This document shows positions 36,456 to 45,071 of a DNA stretch of 64,000 nt, piece after piece. Source of the DNA: Sphingobacterium bambusae (GTDB taxonomy: Bacteria > Bacteroidota > Bacteroidia > Sphingobacteriales > Sphingobacteriaceae); assembly GCF_033955345.1 (NCBI RefSeq), contig NZ_CP138332.1:5394001-5458000 (forward strand). The letters are read 5' to 3'. Numbering within the stretch: the first letter of the stretch is position 1; every line of letters starts with the position of its first letter. Both the position numbers and the translations under genes were made by a program. The notes under the pieces were generated by a model that saw nothing but the letters and a program-made list of their open reading frames with translations, was not told where the DNA came from and ran no database searches.

Positions 36456-37139
36456 ATGAAGAAATTAGTGGCATTTACTGGCTCCGGAATATCCGCAGAA
36501 AGCGGACTGAAGACATTTCGCGGATCGGACGGTCTTTGGGAAGGTTATAGCATCGAAGAGGTTGCAACACCCGAAGGTTGGAAGAAAAATCCGGCACAGG
36601 TGCTTGAGTTTTATAACCTGCGCCGCAAGCAGTGTATCGCGGCGCAACCCAATGCCGCCCATGTCGCATTGCGCGAGTTGGAAGCAGATTTTGAGGTGCA
36701 TATTATCACCCAGAATATCGACGACCTACATGAACGCGCTGGAAGTACAAATGTGCTTCATTTGCATGGCGAGATCCGAAAAGTGCAATCGTCATTGAAT
36801 CCACGGTTTGTGTATGGCATGAAAGAAGATACGTTAGTTCTTGGTGATACTTGCGAATTAGGTTCGCAGCTGCGACCGTATGTAGTCTGGTTTGGAGAAG
36901 CGGTGCCGAATTTAGATCGGGCGGCTCGGTTGACCGCCGAAGCAGATATTTTTGTGGTCATCGGAACCTCCTTGCAGGTTTATCCTGCGGCAAATCTGCT
37001 TTACGAAACCAAGCCCAATTGTCGGGTGTATCTCGTTGACCCTGCCGCTGATATGCTACGTTTGGAAAGTCATGTAACCCGCATAGCGCAGCCAGCCACG
37101 GTAGGGGTTGACATCCTGCGTAAAATGTTAACCGAATAA
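36456..37139 (+). CDS. NAD-dependent protein deacylase (sirtuin, class III-like)
   Basis: The 227-residue sirtuin removes acyl groups from lysines using NAD. It has GSGISAESGLKTFRG near 7-21, TQNIDDLHERAG, and the catalytic histidine in LHLHGEI near 106. EFYNLRRKQ supplies the Tyr-x-x-Arg pair that selects succinyl/malonyl-lysine in SIRT5-like enzymes. The zinc-ribbon cysteines are missing: after HGEI only one cysteine remains (GDTCELG), so the structural zinc site is lost. This short form seems usual in Bacteroidota. Bounded by its own terminator. Confidence 0.93.
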   Translation: MKKLVAFTGSGISAESGLKTFRGSDGLWEGYSIEEVATPEGWKKNPAQVLEFYNLRRKQCIAAQPNAAHVALRELEADFEVHIITQNIDDLHERAGSTNVLHLHGEIRKVQSSLNPRFVYGMKEDTLVLGDTCELGSQLRPYVVWFGEAVPNLDRAARLTAEADIFVVIGTSLQVYPAANLLYETKPNCRVYLVDPAADMLRLESHVTRIAQPATVGVDILRKMLTE

Positions 37140-37238
37140 AATTCTGTAATAATATATAATGTGTTGAAAAACAGGTGTTTGAATTAATTTATATGTATAT
37201 ATCATTTAGAATATGAGTTGGCTAAAGTATGTTGTATG

Positions 37239-37273
37239 AAAAAGAGACAGAATATTATTCTGTCTCTTTTTGT
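37239..37273 (+). terminator. Terminator after sirtuin gene
   Basis: A near-perfect hairpin pairs AAAAAGAGACAGAATA with TATTCTGTCTCTTTTT and continues in T. It lies 100 bp past the stop. Confidence 0.82.
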
Positions 37274-37333
37274 TTGATAATATAAACCAATTAACTTCAG
37301 TGTTTTATGCGATTTAATTTCTGAATTTCTTTA

Positions 37334-37582
37334 CTACGATTCGTATCGCGTATAGGCTTCGAAAAAAGATTTTCGCATCTCGGTGAAATGTGCTACTACC
37401 GATTGGATAAAGGTTTCATCCAACAGTTCAAATACACCATTTACGCCACCTACTACATCTGTTTCGGCCAGTTTATAGGATTGCTCCAAGCTGCCCTGTT
37501 CAAATTTGACGATGAATTTTTGGTTCATCGCAAATATGGAAATCTTACAATCTGGATGGGGGAGTTCTGCTATAATACGCAT
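37334..37582 (-). CDS. Small conserved protein of unknown function
   Basis: The 82-residue cytoplasmic protein (MRIIAELPHPDCKISIFAMN start) has regular alternation of strands and a helical C-terminus, with no signal peptide. I recall similar proteins in Sphingobacteriaceae but no function. It sits alone on the minus strand, 90 bp after the gdhA stop on the upstream side of that gene's end, facing the sirtuin terminator. Confidence 0.65.
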   Translation of the reverse strand: MRIIAELPHPDCKISIFAMNQKFIVKFEQGSLEQSYKLAETDVVGGVNGVFELLDETFIQSVVAHFTEMRKSFFEAYTRYES

Positions 37583-37672
37583 GTGTTTTTTATATTTAAT
37601 TAGCTGATTTATATTTTTTTATTAAAATCAACATGAAGTGTTTATAGATATCATTAATAAGCAAAAGTCTCG

Positions 37673-39007
37673 CTAAACTACGCCCTGCGATTTCATCGCA
37701 GCGGCGACTTTAACAAAACCACCAATATTCGCTCCGCGAAGGTAATTAATATAACCATCGTTGTCTTTTCCATAACGCACACAGGTTTGATGTATATTTT
37801 CCATAATCTGCTTTAGCTTATCATCAACTCGATCAGATTCCCATTGTTCGCCCATTCTATTTTGCGACATCTCCAATCCCGACACGGCAACACCGCCGGC
37901 GTTAGCTGCCTTTCCTGGTGCAAAGAAAATCTTATGCGTATGAAACTGCTGTACAGCCTCTGCCGTTGAAGGCATATTGGCACCCTCGGCCACGCCGATG
38001 CAACCATTTTCTATGAGACGCTTTGCATCCTCTTCGTTCAACTCATTCTGCGTAGCGCAGGGCAATGCGATATCACAAGGGAAATGCCAAGGATTTTTAT
38101 CGGCATGGAAGCTGGCTGCACTATAGGTTTCGCAATATTTGGATAGATCTCGTCCAAGACCCTTAATGCTGGATAGTTTTTGCGCATCAAATCCTTCAGG
38201 GTCGTTTAGCGTACCCGTGCTGTTGGATAGCGTGATCACGGTAGCGCCTAGTTCTATGGCTTTTTCCGCTGCGTAGAAGGCCACATTACCTGCTCCTGAT
38301 ATGGCAATTCGTTTTCCTTTCAGTGATTCCCCCTGCAGGTTTAAGATGTTACTAACGAAATAGAGTAGGCCATAGCCCGTTGCTTCGGGACGTATATTGG
38401 ATCCTCCCCAAAATTTTCCTTTCCCCGTTAGTACGCCTGTGAAGTTATTTTGTAGACGCTTGTATTGCCCGAATAAAAAGCCTATTTCGCGCTCGCCCAC
38501 GCCAATGTCGCCCGCGGGCACATCGGTTTCTGAGCCAATATGACGATATAGTGCTGTCATAAAGCTTTGGCAAAAGCGCATAATCTCGCTATCCGATTTT
38601 CCTTTCGGATCGAAATCAGATCCGCCTTTACCGCCGCCAAGCGGGATGCCGGTAAGGCTATTTTTAAATACCTGTTCGAAGGCCAAAAATTTTAATATAC
38701 TTAGATTGACCGTTGGCGAAAAACGAAGTCCGCCTTTATAAGGGCCAATCGCGCTATTCATTTGCACCCTGTATCCACGATTGATCTGCACTTCATTATT
38801 GTCATCTAACCAATTAACGCTAAACGAAATAATGCGTTCTGGCTCAATGATACGTTCCAGTATCTTGAGCTTGTTCCATTCGGGGTGATGTTCGTTGATG
38901 TAGGGGATTAAATCTTCCGTGACTTCGGCTACGGCTTGAATAAATTCGGGCTCGTTCGGATTTCGCTCACCCGCAAGTTTGATAAAGCTTTTAAAGTTAA
39001 GGGACAT
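37673..39007 (-). CDS. gdhA: NADP-specific glutamate dehydrogenase
   Basis: GdhA (444 residues from ATG 39007; the ATG at 39031 would add eight odd residues) interconverts 2-oxoglutarate plus ammonia and glutamate. The catalytic lysine region is GIPLGGGKGGSDFDPKGKS near 120-138, with PAGDIGVGEREIG following. The Rossmann motif is ISGAGNVAFYAAEKAIELGA near 240. Size and motifs match the hexameric NADP-dependent biosynthetic type. It is transcribed separately from the upstream dehydrogenase, a stem-loop lying between them. Confidence 0.96.
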   Translation of the reverse strand: MSLNFKSFIKLAGERNPNEPEFIQAVAEVTEDLIPYINEHHPEWNKLKILERIIEPERIISFSVNWLDDNNEVQINRGYRVQMNSAIGPYKGGLRFSPTVNLSILKFLAFEQVFKNSLTGIPLGGGKGGSDFDPKGKSDSEIMRFCQSFMTALYRHIGSETDVPAGDIGVGEREIGFLFGQYKRLQNNFTGVLTGKGKFWGGSNIRPEATGYGLLYFVSNILNLQGESLKGKRIAISGAGNVAFYAAEKAIELGATVITLSNSTGTLNDPEGFDAQKLSSIKGLGRDLSKYCETYSAASFHADKNPWHFPCDIALPCATQNELNEEDAKRLIENGCIGVAEGANMPSTAEAVQQFHTHKIFFAPGKAANAGGVAVSGLEMSQNRMGEQWESDRVDDKLKQIMENIHQTCVRYGKDNDGYINYLRGANIGGFVKVAAAMKSQGVV

Positions 39008-39130
39008 GTTACTTCTATTTGGTTTAGACATAGACTTATGTCGCTAATGTATTAATTTTCGATGAAAATTCGGGATTGTTTATATAAACATTGTATCAAA
39101 AGCCATCAAGACAATCTGCCCTTAAACGAA

Positions 39131-39172
39131 TATCCCCCGTCTTCATGCTTGTGCATGAGGAAACGGGGGATA
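39131..39172 (-). terminator. Long stem-loop between alcohol dehydrogenase gene and gdhA
   Basis: TATCCCCCGT pairs with ACGGGGGATA, and the inner CTTCATGC pairs with GCATGAGG around a TTGT loop. That gives an 18-bp stem interrupted by two unpaired bases, 40 bp after the dehydrogenase stop. There is no T-tract, so it may be a processing or attenuating structure and not an intrinsic terminator. Confidence 0.55.
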
Positions 39173-39211
39173 ATTGAAGCCCTAAAATCAAGCCTAAGCT
39201 AGATCATAAAC

Positions 39212-40273
39212 TTAATCTTCGCTGCTTAGCGAGGCCATATCGATCACGAAACGGTATTTTACGTCACCTTGAAGCAAGCGATCATAAGCCTTGTTTATAT
39301 CCTGCATCTTGATCAGTTCGATATCCGACGTGATATTATGCTTCCCACAGAAATCGAGCATTTCCTGCGTCTCCTGAATGCCACCAATCATCGAGCCCGA
39401 GAAACTCTTCCTGCCTGGAATCAAGCTGAAGGCAGCTACAGGCAGTGGATGCTCCGGCGCACCAACCAAGGTAAGCGATCCATCGCGCTTCAAGAGCCCA
39501 AGGTATGCATTGATATCGTGCGATGCGGATACACAATCCAAAATAAAATCTAATGAGCCTGCACTTTCGCGCATCTGCTCGCCATCGGTAGACAAGATGA
39601 TCTCATCGGCTCCAAGTCGTTTTGCATCGGCAACCTTCGCAGATGAAGTGGTGATAACCACCACATGTGCACCCATTGCCTTTGCCAATTTAACGCCCAT
39701 ATGCCCGAGGCCGCCAATACCGACGATCCCTACCTTCTTGCCCGGGCCGACATTCCAATGCCGCAGGGGCGAGTAGGTGGTGATTCCTGCACAGAGCAGT
39801 GGCGCTGCAGCTGCAGCATCAAGGTTCTCGGGAACATGTAGCACAAAGTCCTCGTCAACCACAATCCGCTGTGCATATCCACCGAAAGTCTGCTGTCCCA
39901 AATGTACGTCGTTGGAATTGTAGGTGCCAATATTACCCTCCGCACAGTATTGCTCGAGGCCTTCCTTGCAGCTATCGCACACGCGGCAGCTGTCTACCAT
40001 ACAGCCCACGGCTGCCAAATCACCAACCTTAAATTTTGTAGTTTCGCTACCTATGTTGACCACGCGTCCAACGATTTCATGGCCGGGAACATTGGGGTAT
40101 ATGGTGTTGTGCCATTCGTTACGTGCGGTGTGTAAATCAGAATGGCAAACCCCACAATATAAAATTCCTATTTCGACATCTTTTGCCGAAACAGCTCTGC
40201 GTTCAATCTGCATCAATGCCAAATCGGCGTCTGCGGATGTTGCTCCAAACGCTTTAACTGAAAATGTACTCAT
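39212..40273 (-). CDS. Zinc-dependent NAD(P) alcohol dehydrogenase (YahK/CAD-like)
   Basis: The 353-residue medium-chain dehydrogenase reduces aldehydes or oxidises alcohols. Catalytic zinc ligands lie in GVCHSDLH (Cys near 39) and GHEIVG (His near 64). The structural zinc uses the CRVCDSCKEGLEQYC cluster near 95-109. The nucleotide fold is GIGGLGHMGVKLAKAMG. It best resembles the cinnamyl-alcohol-dehydrogenase/YahK group with NADPH and broad aldehyde range. The AraC-type regulator gene lies 119 bp upstream on the same strand and may control it. Confidence 0.94.
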   Translation of the reverse strand: MSTFSVKAFGATSADADLALMQIERRAVSAKDVEIGILYCGVCHSDLHTARNEWHNTIYPNVPGHEIVGRVVNIGSETTKFKVGDLAAVGCMVDSCRVCDSCKEGLEQYCAEGNIGTYNSNDVHLGQQTFGGYAQRIVVDEDFVLHVPENLDAAAAAPLLCAGITTYSPLRHWNVGPGKKVGIVGIGGLGHMGVKLAKAMGAHVVVITTSSAKVADAKRLGADEIILSTDGEQMRESAGSLDFILDCVSASHDINAYLGLLKRDGSLTLVGAPEHPLPVAAFSLIPGRKSFSGSMIGGIQETQEMLDFCGKHNITSDIELIKMQDINKAYDRLLQGDVKYRFVIDMASLSSED

Positions 40274-40392
40274 ATATGTTTTGTTTGTGTTTTACTACTG
40301 TTTTTATACGGATACTTCTACATCGGCGTGACGTGCTACGTATCTGCTCCCAAAATTAACCGTTTCACCCCAGTATTAGTTTGCTGTGGCGC

Positions 40393-41268
40393 TCAAATTT
40401 CGTTACGCAGCGGCTCAAGTTGCTGCCAACCGGCATGCACTTCCGTTGGCGCCATGCCATATTGCTTTTTGAATACCGTGGAAAAATGAGATTGATTTTT
40501 AAAACCTACTTCCATGTACACATCCTTAATTTTTCGCCCTTCTTCCTGCAGGTGCCTATAGGCCGTTTCCAATCTTTTTTTGATCAGCCATTTCTGCGGG
40601 CTTAGGCTGCTTATTTTTTTGAAATCGCGTTTAAAAGTCGCCAAGCTCCGTCCCGTGTAGGCTGCAATTTGTTCCAAGCTGAGATCGTCCCGATAATTTT
40701 CGTTCAGGAATTCCAAAATATCGATCTTCCAGGGCTCTGCAAAGTCGAATAAAACGGGGAAGAAATGTGCCGAGCTATTCAACAGGGCATATATGCCTTC
40801 TTGTAGCTTTAGTTGTGCCACGCCTGTCGTCGGCCGAATATTCTCATCGAAATACGGTGTCAACGATTGGAAAAGACTGGTAATAGCTGGGCTGGGGGAA
40901 ATACGAATTACGTTTTCTTCCAATGGGCCAACCTGTTGGGGAAGATCGGCCGCATGCAACTTGCTGTAAAAGTCGCGCAGCGTCTGCCGATTAAAGGTCA
41001 GTGATATTCCCTTGTAGGGCTCCGCGCCCTTATTATTTTTATACATCAGCAAGCGGTGATTCCTTCTTACGAAAGCGCATTGACCGGCTTGGATAGTGAT
41101 GGTGCGATCTCGATCTTCAATGACCTGTTCGCCAGAATATAAATAAACCAAAACATGTTCAGGTGCCGCATGTATACATTTAGTAGCGCGATCAGTGAAG
41201 CACGACAGGAATATTCCAGCATAGTTTATTGTTTGCAAATTTGTTGTTTCTCCACCGATCATGGTCAT
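40393..41268 (-). CDS. AraC-family transcriptional regulator
   Basis: The regulator (291 residues from ATG 41268; ATG 41262 and 41289 are alternatives) has an N-terminal cupin-like sensing domain and a C-terminal double helix-turn-helix (about 190-285) with SLEQIAAYTGRSLATFKRDFK and DVYMEVGFKNQSHFSTVFKKQYG. A TATCTTTG -7 element at 41287-41294 makes the upstream ATG at 41289 unlikely. It precedes the zinc alcohol dehydrogenase on the same strand, so regulation of that enzyme is plausible. Confidence 0.9.
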   Translation of the reverse strand: MTMIGGETTNLQTINYAGIFLSCFTDRATKCIHAAPEHVLVYLYSGEQVIEDRDRTITIQAGQCAFVRRNHRLLMYKNNKGAEPYKGISLTFNRQTLRDFYSKLHAADLPQQVGPLEENVIRISPSPAITSLFQSLTPYFDENIRPTTGVAQLKLQEGIYALLNSSAHFFPVLFDFAEPWKIDILEFLNENYRDDLSLEQIAAYTGRSLATFKRDFKKISSLSPQKWLIKKRLETAYRHLQEEGRKIKDVYMEVGFKNQSHFSTVFKKQYGMAPTEVHAGWQQLEPLRNEI

Positions 41269-41286
41269 TTTTTGTCTAAACTTTAG

Positions 41287-41294
41287 CAAAGATA
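41287..41294 (-). promoter_or_regulatory. -7 element of AraC-type regulator gene
   Basis: On the minus strand TATCTTTG matches TAnnTTTG. Its position decides between start codons of the downstream gene. The matching upstream TTTG is not clear. Confidence 0.4.
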
Positions 41295-41386
41295 GCTAAT
41301 CGATAAGCAAATAACGTTGCTGAGCGGCTCATTTGATGTTGCTCTGCGGCTCAGATCTAGACCATAACCGTAAAGCAATAAAGGGT

Positions 41387-42796
41387 CTATATCTCTTTTT
41401 CAGCCAAGTACTGCAAAGCAGCTTCGAGCTGGGTATCCGATATGTTTGGATGCAGCACGTCCTCGAGTTGCTGTGGCGCATGTTTGTGTGGCTTTATGCC
41501 ATAGCCTACAAATTCCTCGCCGCTGGGCAAGGTTACTTTTTTGGTGCATATCCAGGCACTGCCGTTGCCCGGCAAACTTAACTGCAGGGGCTGTCCCGTG
41601 CTGCCGTTGGTAAAGTCGCCCACGCGCACCACATGAGCTTGTGCATAGAGGTAGATCAAAAAATCTTCAGCGGCCGACGCTGTATGCACGTTGGTAAGCA
41701 CCGCCGTGGGTTGACGCAGCTTAACACGCGTTTGGATAGCCATTGGGGAATAGGGTAAGGTATGAAATTTCGCGCCCGAATAAGCCTTAACCAAGGTCGT
41801 GGCTTCCTGCTTGGAAAGCCCCCATTGCGCTTTGCCGTCAACGGTATCTTGGGCGCTCAGAAAGGAGCCGATGGCGCGCTCCGTCGGGATAATTTCACGG
41901 CTATAGTTTCGCGCACCATAGATGCTGTCGCCCTGCACGAAATACTTGGCGATGTTTGCGGCATGTTTGCTGCTGCCACCGCCATTGTTGCGGATATCGA
42001 CGACCACTCGCTTTGCGGTGCTTAATTTGGGCAGCGCCGCTTCAAACTCCTCAACCACGGTAGCGTCGTTGAAGCTACGTAGCGCCACGTAGGCGGTGCT
42101 ATCAGGGAGCCATTTAAATTCAAATACGCCCGCATGCGGTGTTCCCATGCTGCTCAGTTCCAACTCTTTGGTATTGCTATGGCTAAGGTGGAACTGCTTC
42201 GACTGCCCGGAAGGCGTTTTTATCTCCAAATCGTATTGCGCTCCGGCCAATCCGGAAAGTAGGTTGTAACTCGCCCTAACGACAAGATCCTGTGCTGTCG
42301 ACGACGAGATATAGGATGCCACATACCTGTCGCGATAGTCCGCCGTAGCTAAACCGTTCACTTTGACGATTTCGCTGCCTAAGGGAATCTCATTTTCCTT
42401 ACTTTTATTTACATTGGTCACGTATACCTTTCCGTTGATATGACTTAAAAACAGGCGGTATGGCCCGAAATGTGTAGTCATGACCAAATTTTGCAAGCTG
42501 TCGGGCATGTACACTTGCGTGTGTCCGTCCTTAAGCAGGGCGCATAGTTTCTGCAGCTCTCGGTAGTAGGCATAATCATCGGGCGCCGTCTGTATGTTTG
42601 CAATGGCCTGCTTGTAGGCGGCATGCCAAGCTACTTGATCTACCTTGTACATGTAGACAAAATTGTAATTCGCTTCGCTCCAAAAACTGGATAAGCCATA
42701 GAATTTTTCGCTTAAGGTTAGGCTATTCGATGGCTGGGCTTTCAACGTCGAAGCTAAACAGCAAATCAGTGCGAGCAGTAAGGAGATTTTTTTCAC
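41387..42796 (-). CDS. Exported S41-family peptidase
   Basis: The 469-residue protein (GTG start, signal peptide ending LKAQ near 21) belongs to the C-terminal-processing peptidase family. The conserved strand VVVDIRNNGGGSSKHA near 265 and the nucleophile serine region TAVLTNVHTASAAEDFL near 365-381 are present. A central PDZ-like part contains IPLGSEIVKVNGLATADY. S41 enzymes cleave near protein C-termini in the periplasm. It shares strand with the Tat-exported aminotransferase 58 bp upstream; both are exported and may be cotranscribed. Confidence 0.88.
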   Translation of the reverse strand: MKKISLLLALICCLASTLKAQPSNSLTLSEKFYGLSSFWSEANYNFVYMYKVDQVAWHAAYKQAIANIQTAPDDYAYYRELQKLCALLKDGHTQVYMPDSLQNLVMTTHFGPYRLFLSHINGKVYVTNVNKSKENEIPLGSEIVKVNGLATADYRDRYVASYISSSTAQDLVVRASYNLLSGLAGAQYDLEIKTPSGQSKQFHLSHSNTKELELSSMGTPHAGVFEFKWLPDSTAYVALRSFNDATVVEEFEAALPKLSTAKRVVVDIRNNGGGSSKHAANIAKYFVQGDSIYGARNYSREIIPTERAIGSFLSAQDTVDGKAQWGLSKQEATTLVKAYSGAKFHTLPYSPMAIQTRVKLRQPTAVLTNVHTASAAEDFLIYLYAQAHVVRVGDFTNGSTGQPLQLSLPGNGSAWICTKKVTLPSGEEFVGYGIKPHKHAPQQLEDVLHPNISDTQLEAALQYLAEKEI

Positions 42797-42854
42797 GCTT
42801 TTAAGGTTGTTTTTTGTTGGGTGAGAACATCGGTTTATGCTGCTTGCCTATACA

Positions 42855-43964
42855 TCATTGTAGAGCAGCGATAAAGCGCTGCATTTCGGTTTGTGTTCCG
42901 ACGGTGATCCTGGTCCAAGCGCCCTGTTCTTCATAAATTCGCGTTCCTTGGATATTGTTTTCTTGAAGTGTACGGAAATAATCTTTTTTAAAGTTCGCTA
43001 ACGAGAAATAGATGAAGTTCGTCTGCGAGGGGATACATCTACAGCCCAATTTCTTCAACTCTAACATGCTGTATTGGCGCACCCGCTCATTCAATTGGTA
43101 GCATTCCGCCACAAAGCCATCATCTTTTAAGGAGGCCATGGCCGCCAACTTGGACAAGATGCTGACATTGTTGTTGGGAAGCGACTGTAGCTTGCTCAGC
43201 TGCTCAATCATTCCTTTTTCGGCAAGCGCATAACCCACTCGGGCTCCGGCTAACCCGTAGATCTTGGAGAATGTTTTGGCGACGATTATATTTGCTGTTT
43301 TTCCGACAAGTTCGACCAGTGATTTCTCCTTCGTGAATTCCAAATAGGCTTCATCGATCAATACGAGCGTTTCTTTAGATACCTCCTCAACGAAATGCAG
43401 AAGTTCCTCATGATCACAACAGGTGCTCGTTGGGTTATTGGGGTTGCAGATATAAACCAGCTTGGTGTCAGGCCGGATAGCTTTACGCATGGCGGCGAGA
43501 TCTATTTTCCTATCGTTGTTGAGGGGCACTTTAATCTTGGTGCTTCCCAAATGGTCTAGCGTTGTCGTCCAGTAGTCGTAACTCGGATCTGCAATCACAT
43601 AGCTTCCTTGCTGCAAGGCCACATGCTTAGCCACCAAATCCAGTATTTCTGTGCAACCGGCACCCAATAATATATTGTCGGGCTGCACCTGGTGCTTTTC
43701 CGCCAAATCGGCAAGTAGCTGTGCCGTGACGTCCCAATGATAGCGATTGCTTGCCGCTAGATTATCGGCGATAGCCTTTCGTGCGGCAGGGGAAGGGCCA
43801 TAGGGATTTTCGTTGGATCGCAGCACGACTGGCAGTCTTTGGTCTTGCGGGCTGATCAGCGTTTCCGAAAAGGAGGGAAGTGCCTTTAATTTTAGTGCCG
43901 GAAGACTAAGGCCGATTACGCCGAGGCCCAGCTTTTTAAGTAAATCTCTTCTATTGGTATGCAT
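42855..43964 (-). CDS. Tat-exported HisC-like PLP-dependent aminotransferase
   Basis: The 369-residue enzyme is a fold-I aminotransferase close to histidinol-phosphate aminotransferase. YICNPNNPTST near 170, DEAYLEF near 204, and the PLP lysine in VAKTFSKIYGLAGARVGYA near 230 are all present. Unusually it begins with a twin-arginine signal (TNRRDLLKKLGLG, hydrophobic core, cleavage near LKA), so it should be exported folded with its cofactor. A histidine-biosynthesis role is therefore unlikely; no other his gene is nearby. A periplasmic transaminase acting on an imported amine is possible. Confidence 0.85.
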   Translation of the reverse strand: MHTNRRDLLKKLGLGVIGLSLPALKLKALPSFSETLISPQDQRLPVVLRSNENPYGPSPAARKAIADNLAASNRYHWDVTAQLLADLAEKHQVQPDNILLGAGCTEILDLVAKHVALQQGSYVIADPSYDYWTTTLDHLGSTKIKVPLNNDRKIDLAAMRKAIRPDTKLVYICNPNNPTSTCCDHEELLHFVEEVSKETLVLIDEAYLEFTKEKSLVELVGKTANIIVAKTFSKIYGLAGARVGYALAEKGMIEQLSKLQSLPNNNVSILSKLAAMASLKDDGFVAECYQLNERVRQYSMLELKKLGCRCIPSQTNFIYFSLANFKKDYFRTLQENNIQGTRIYEEQGAWTRITVGTQTEMQRFIAALQ

Positions 43965-44425
43965 ATTAGTTATTTAGGTGCGCGCTCTGCTTTGAAATCG
44001 TTACGCTGTTAGTTGTTTATTCGATAATTGCACAAAATCGGCCGTTAAGATAAGCATTTCCGCTTTTTAAAAAACTTGCAGGTGCAAAAGTATGCTCTAA
44101 TATACGTAATCCCAATAAAACTCACATCGACAATGCGTAATTTTGATTATTTTGATTTACAAATCGATTTAATAATTGATGATTTGTGATACGAGGAATA
44201 ATTCTGTGTAATGGATTAAGGATTTACTTGGTGTAAACCTTTAATGGTAAGATTGCAATAAACATTATTACGAAGCTTTAGTATCAAATGAACGTTGTCC
44301 AGCCGACATAAAAATCGAATAGCATATCTGTGTAAAAGAGAGTAGAGTCGTCCTGTTCTAATATTCTATTTAACATAATATAAATTATATTACATCTTGT
44401 TGGTTGCGAAATTGTGGTGATTTGA
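43965..44425. other. AT-rich intergenic stretch without recognised gene
   Basis: No supported gene. CAAAAGTA at 44085-44092 is a good minus-strand TACTTTTG -7 element and would give the aminotransferase gene a leader of about 110 bases. The remainder up to the repeat array is AT-rich. A 66-codon minus-strand frame (44284-44484) is antisense to the array's start and shows no family features. Confidence 0.5.
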
Positions 44426-44766
44426 GCTATACAATTCCCTGAATCTGCCATTTTGCATTTAAGCGACGCCTTATTGTATACCAACGAAAATGCGTTGTGC
44501 GCAGCAACAAAATTACGTTGTCAACATGCAGTGTGATGTTGCTGTATAACACTAAGGCATTGTTTAATGATTACGATGCTTTGCTGACTAACAATATCGC
44601 TATGCTAGAGTGCAAGATCACAATGTCTTTCAACAATGATTCATTGCTGATAAACTATAGATCAATGTACACGTTCAACAAGGCATTGTATGTATGCAAT
44701 GCGTCATTGTTTTTCAAAGACAAGTTGTGTATATATGGAAAAGATTGTTGTTTTGTTGGTACGTAG
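44426..44766 (+). pseudogene. Heptad-repeat protein remnant with a 2-nt frameshift
   Basis: From 44497 (GTG) to 44766 an 89-codon frame reads as successive seven-residue units: SNKITLS, TCSVMLL, YNTKALF, NDYDALL, TNNIAML, and so on, with Ala/Ser/Thr followed by Leu/Met at fixed positions. The same heptad (ILHLSDA, LLYTNEN, ALCA) continues upstream from 44450, but in another frame because one repeat unit is 23 bp in place of 21. No start fits the upstream part, which is open only from 44426. It may be a decayed coding gene or a non-coding phased array. I do not recognise the family. Confidence 0.45.
44450..44724 (+). repeat. Degenerate 21-bp-period tandem array, 13 units
   Basis: An NNNTTG/RCATTG-like core starts at 44450, 44471, 44492, 44515, 44536, 44557, 44578, 44599, 44620, 44641, 44662, 44683 and 44704. 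Every step is 21 bp except one of 23. Two cores (44620, 44662) and one other (44599) end in ATG instead of TTG. The 15 bases between cores vary, with a loose AAC/TGC then RAN. Short inverted repeats occur across units (CAATGA-t-TCATTG, CAATG-cgt-CATTG, GCATTG..CAATGC). Confidence 0.65.
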
Positions 44767-45071
44767 CGTTGTTGCTAGAACTGACTTCGCAGTTTAGATT
44801 AGCTGTTGTTTCGACGTGGTTATTTTCTCGATCGCTTACAATCAACATTGTCTGGACAAATGCTGATGATTAATTTATTAGCTTCCATAGAGACTTGTTG
44901 TGTATATATGGAAAAGATTGTTGTTTTGTTGGTACGTAGCGTTGTTGCTAGAACTGACTTCGCAGTTTAGATTAGCTGTTGTTTCGACGTGGTTATTTTC
45001 TCGATCGCTTACAATCAACATTGTCTGGACAAATGCTGATGATTAATTTATTAGCTTCCATAGAGACTTGT
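44724..45071. repeat. Exact tandem duplication, 173-bp period
   Basis: 44724-44898 and 44897-45071 are identical 175-bp stretches at 173-bp spacing, sharing two bases at the junction. The unit starts in the last codons of the heptad-repeat frame, includes its stop, and ends inside the 3' part of the SymE-like gene, which it therefore partly duplicates. It contains a small hairpin (AACTG-acttcg-CAGTT). Perfect identity implies a recent event. Confidence 0.95.

Noticed and set aside
44284..44484. 66-codon minus-strand frame antisense to the array start
   Set aside because: No start signal, no family, overlaps the phased repeat which explains the openness.
44450..44724. CRISPR array
   Set aside because: Period is 21 bp, no long exact repeat, no unique spacers of CRISPR size and no cas genes nearby.
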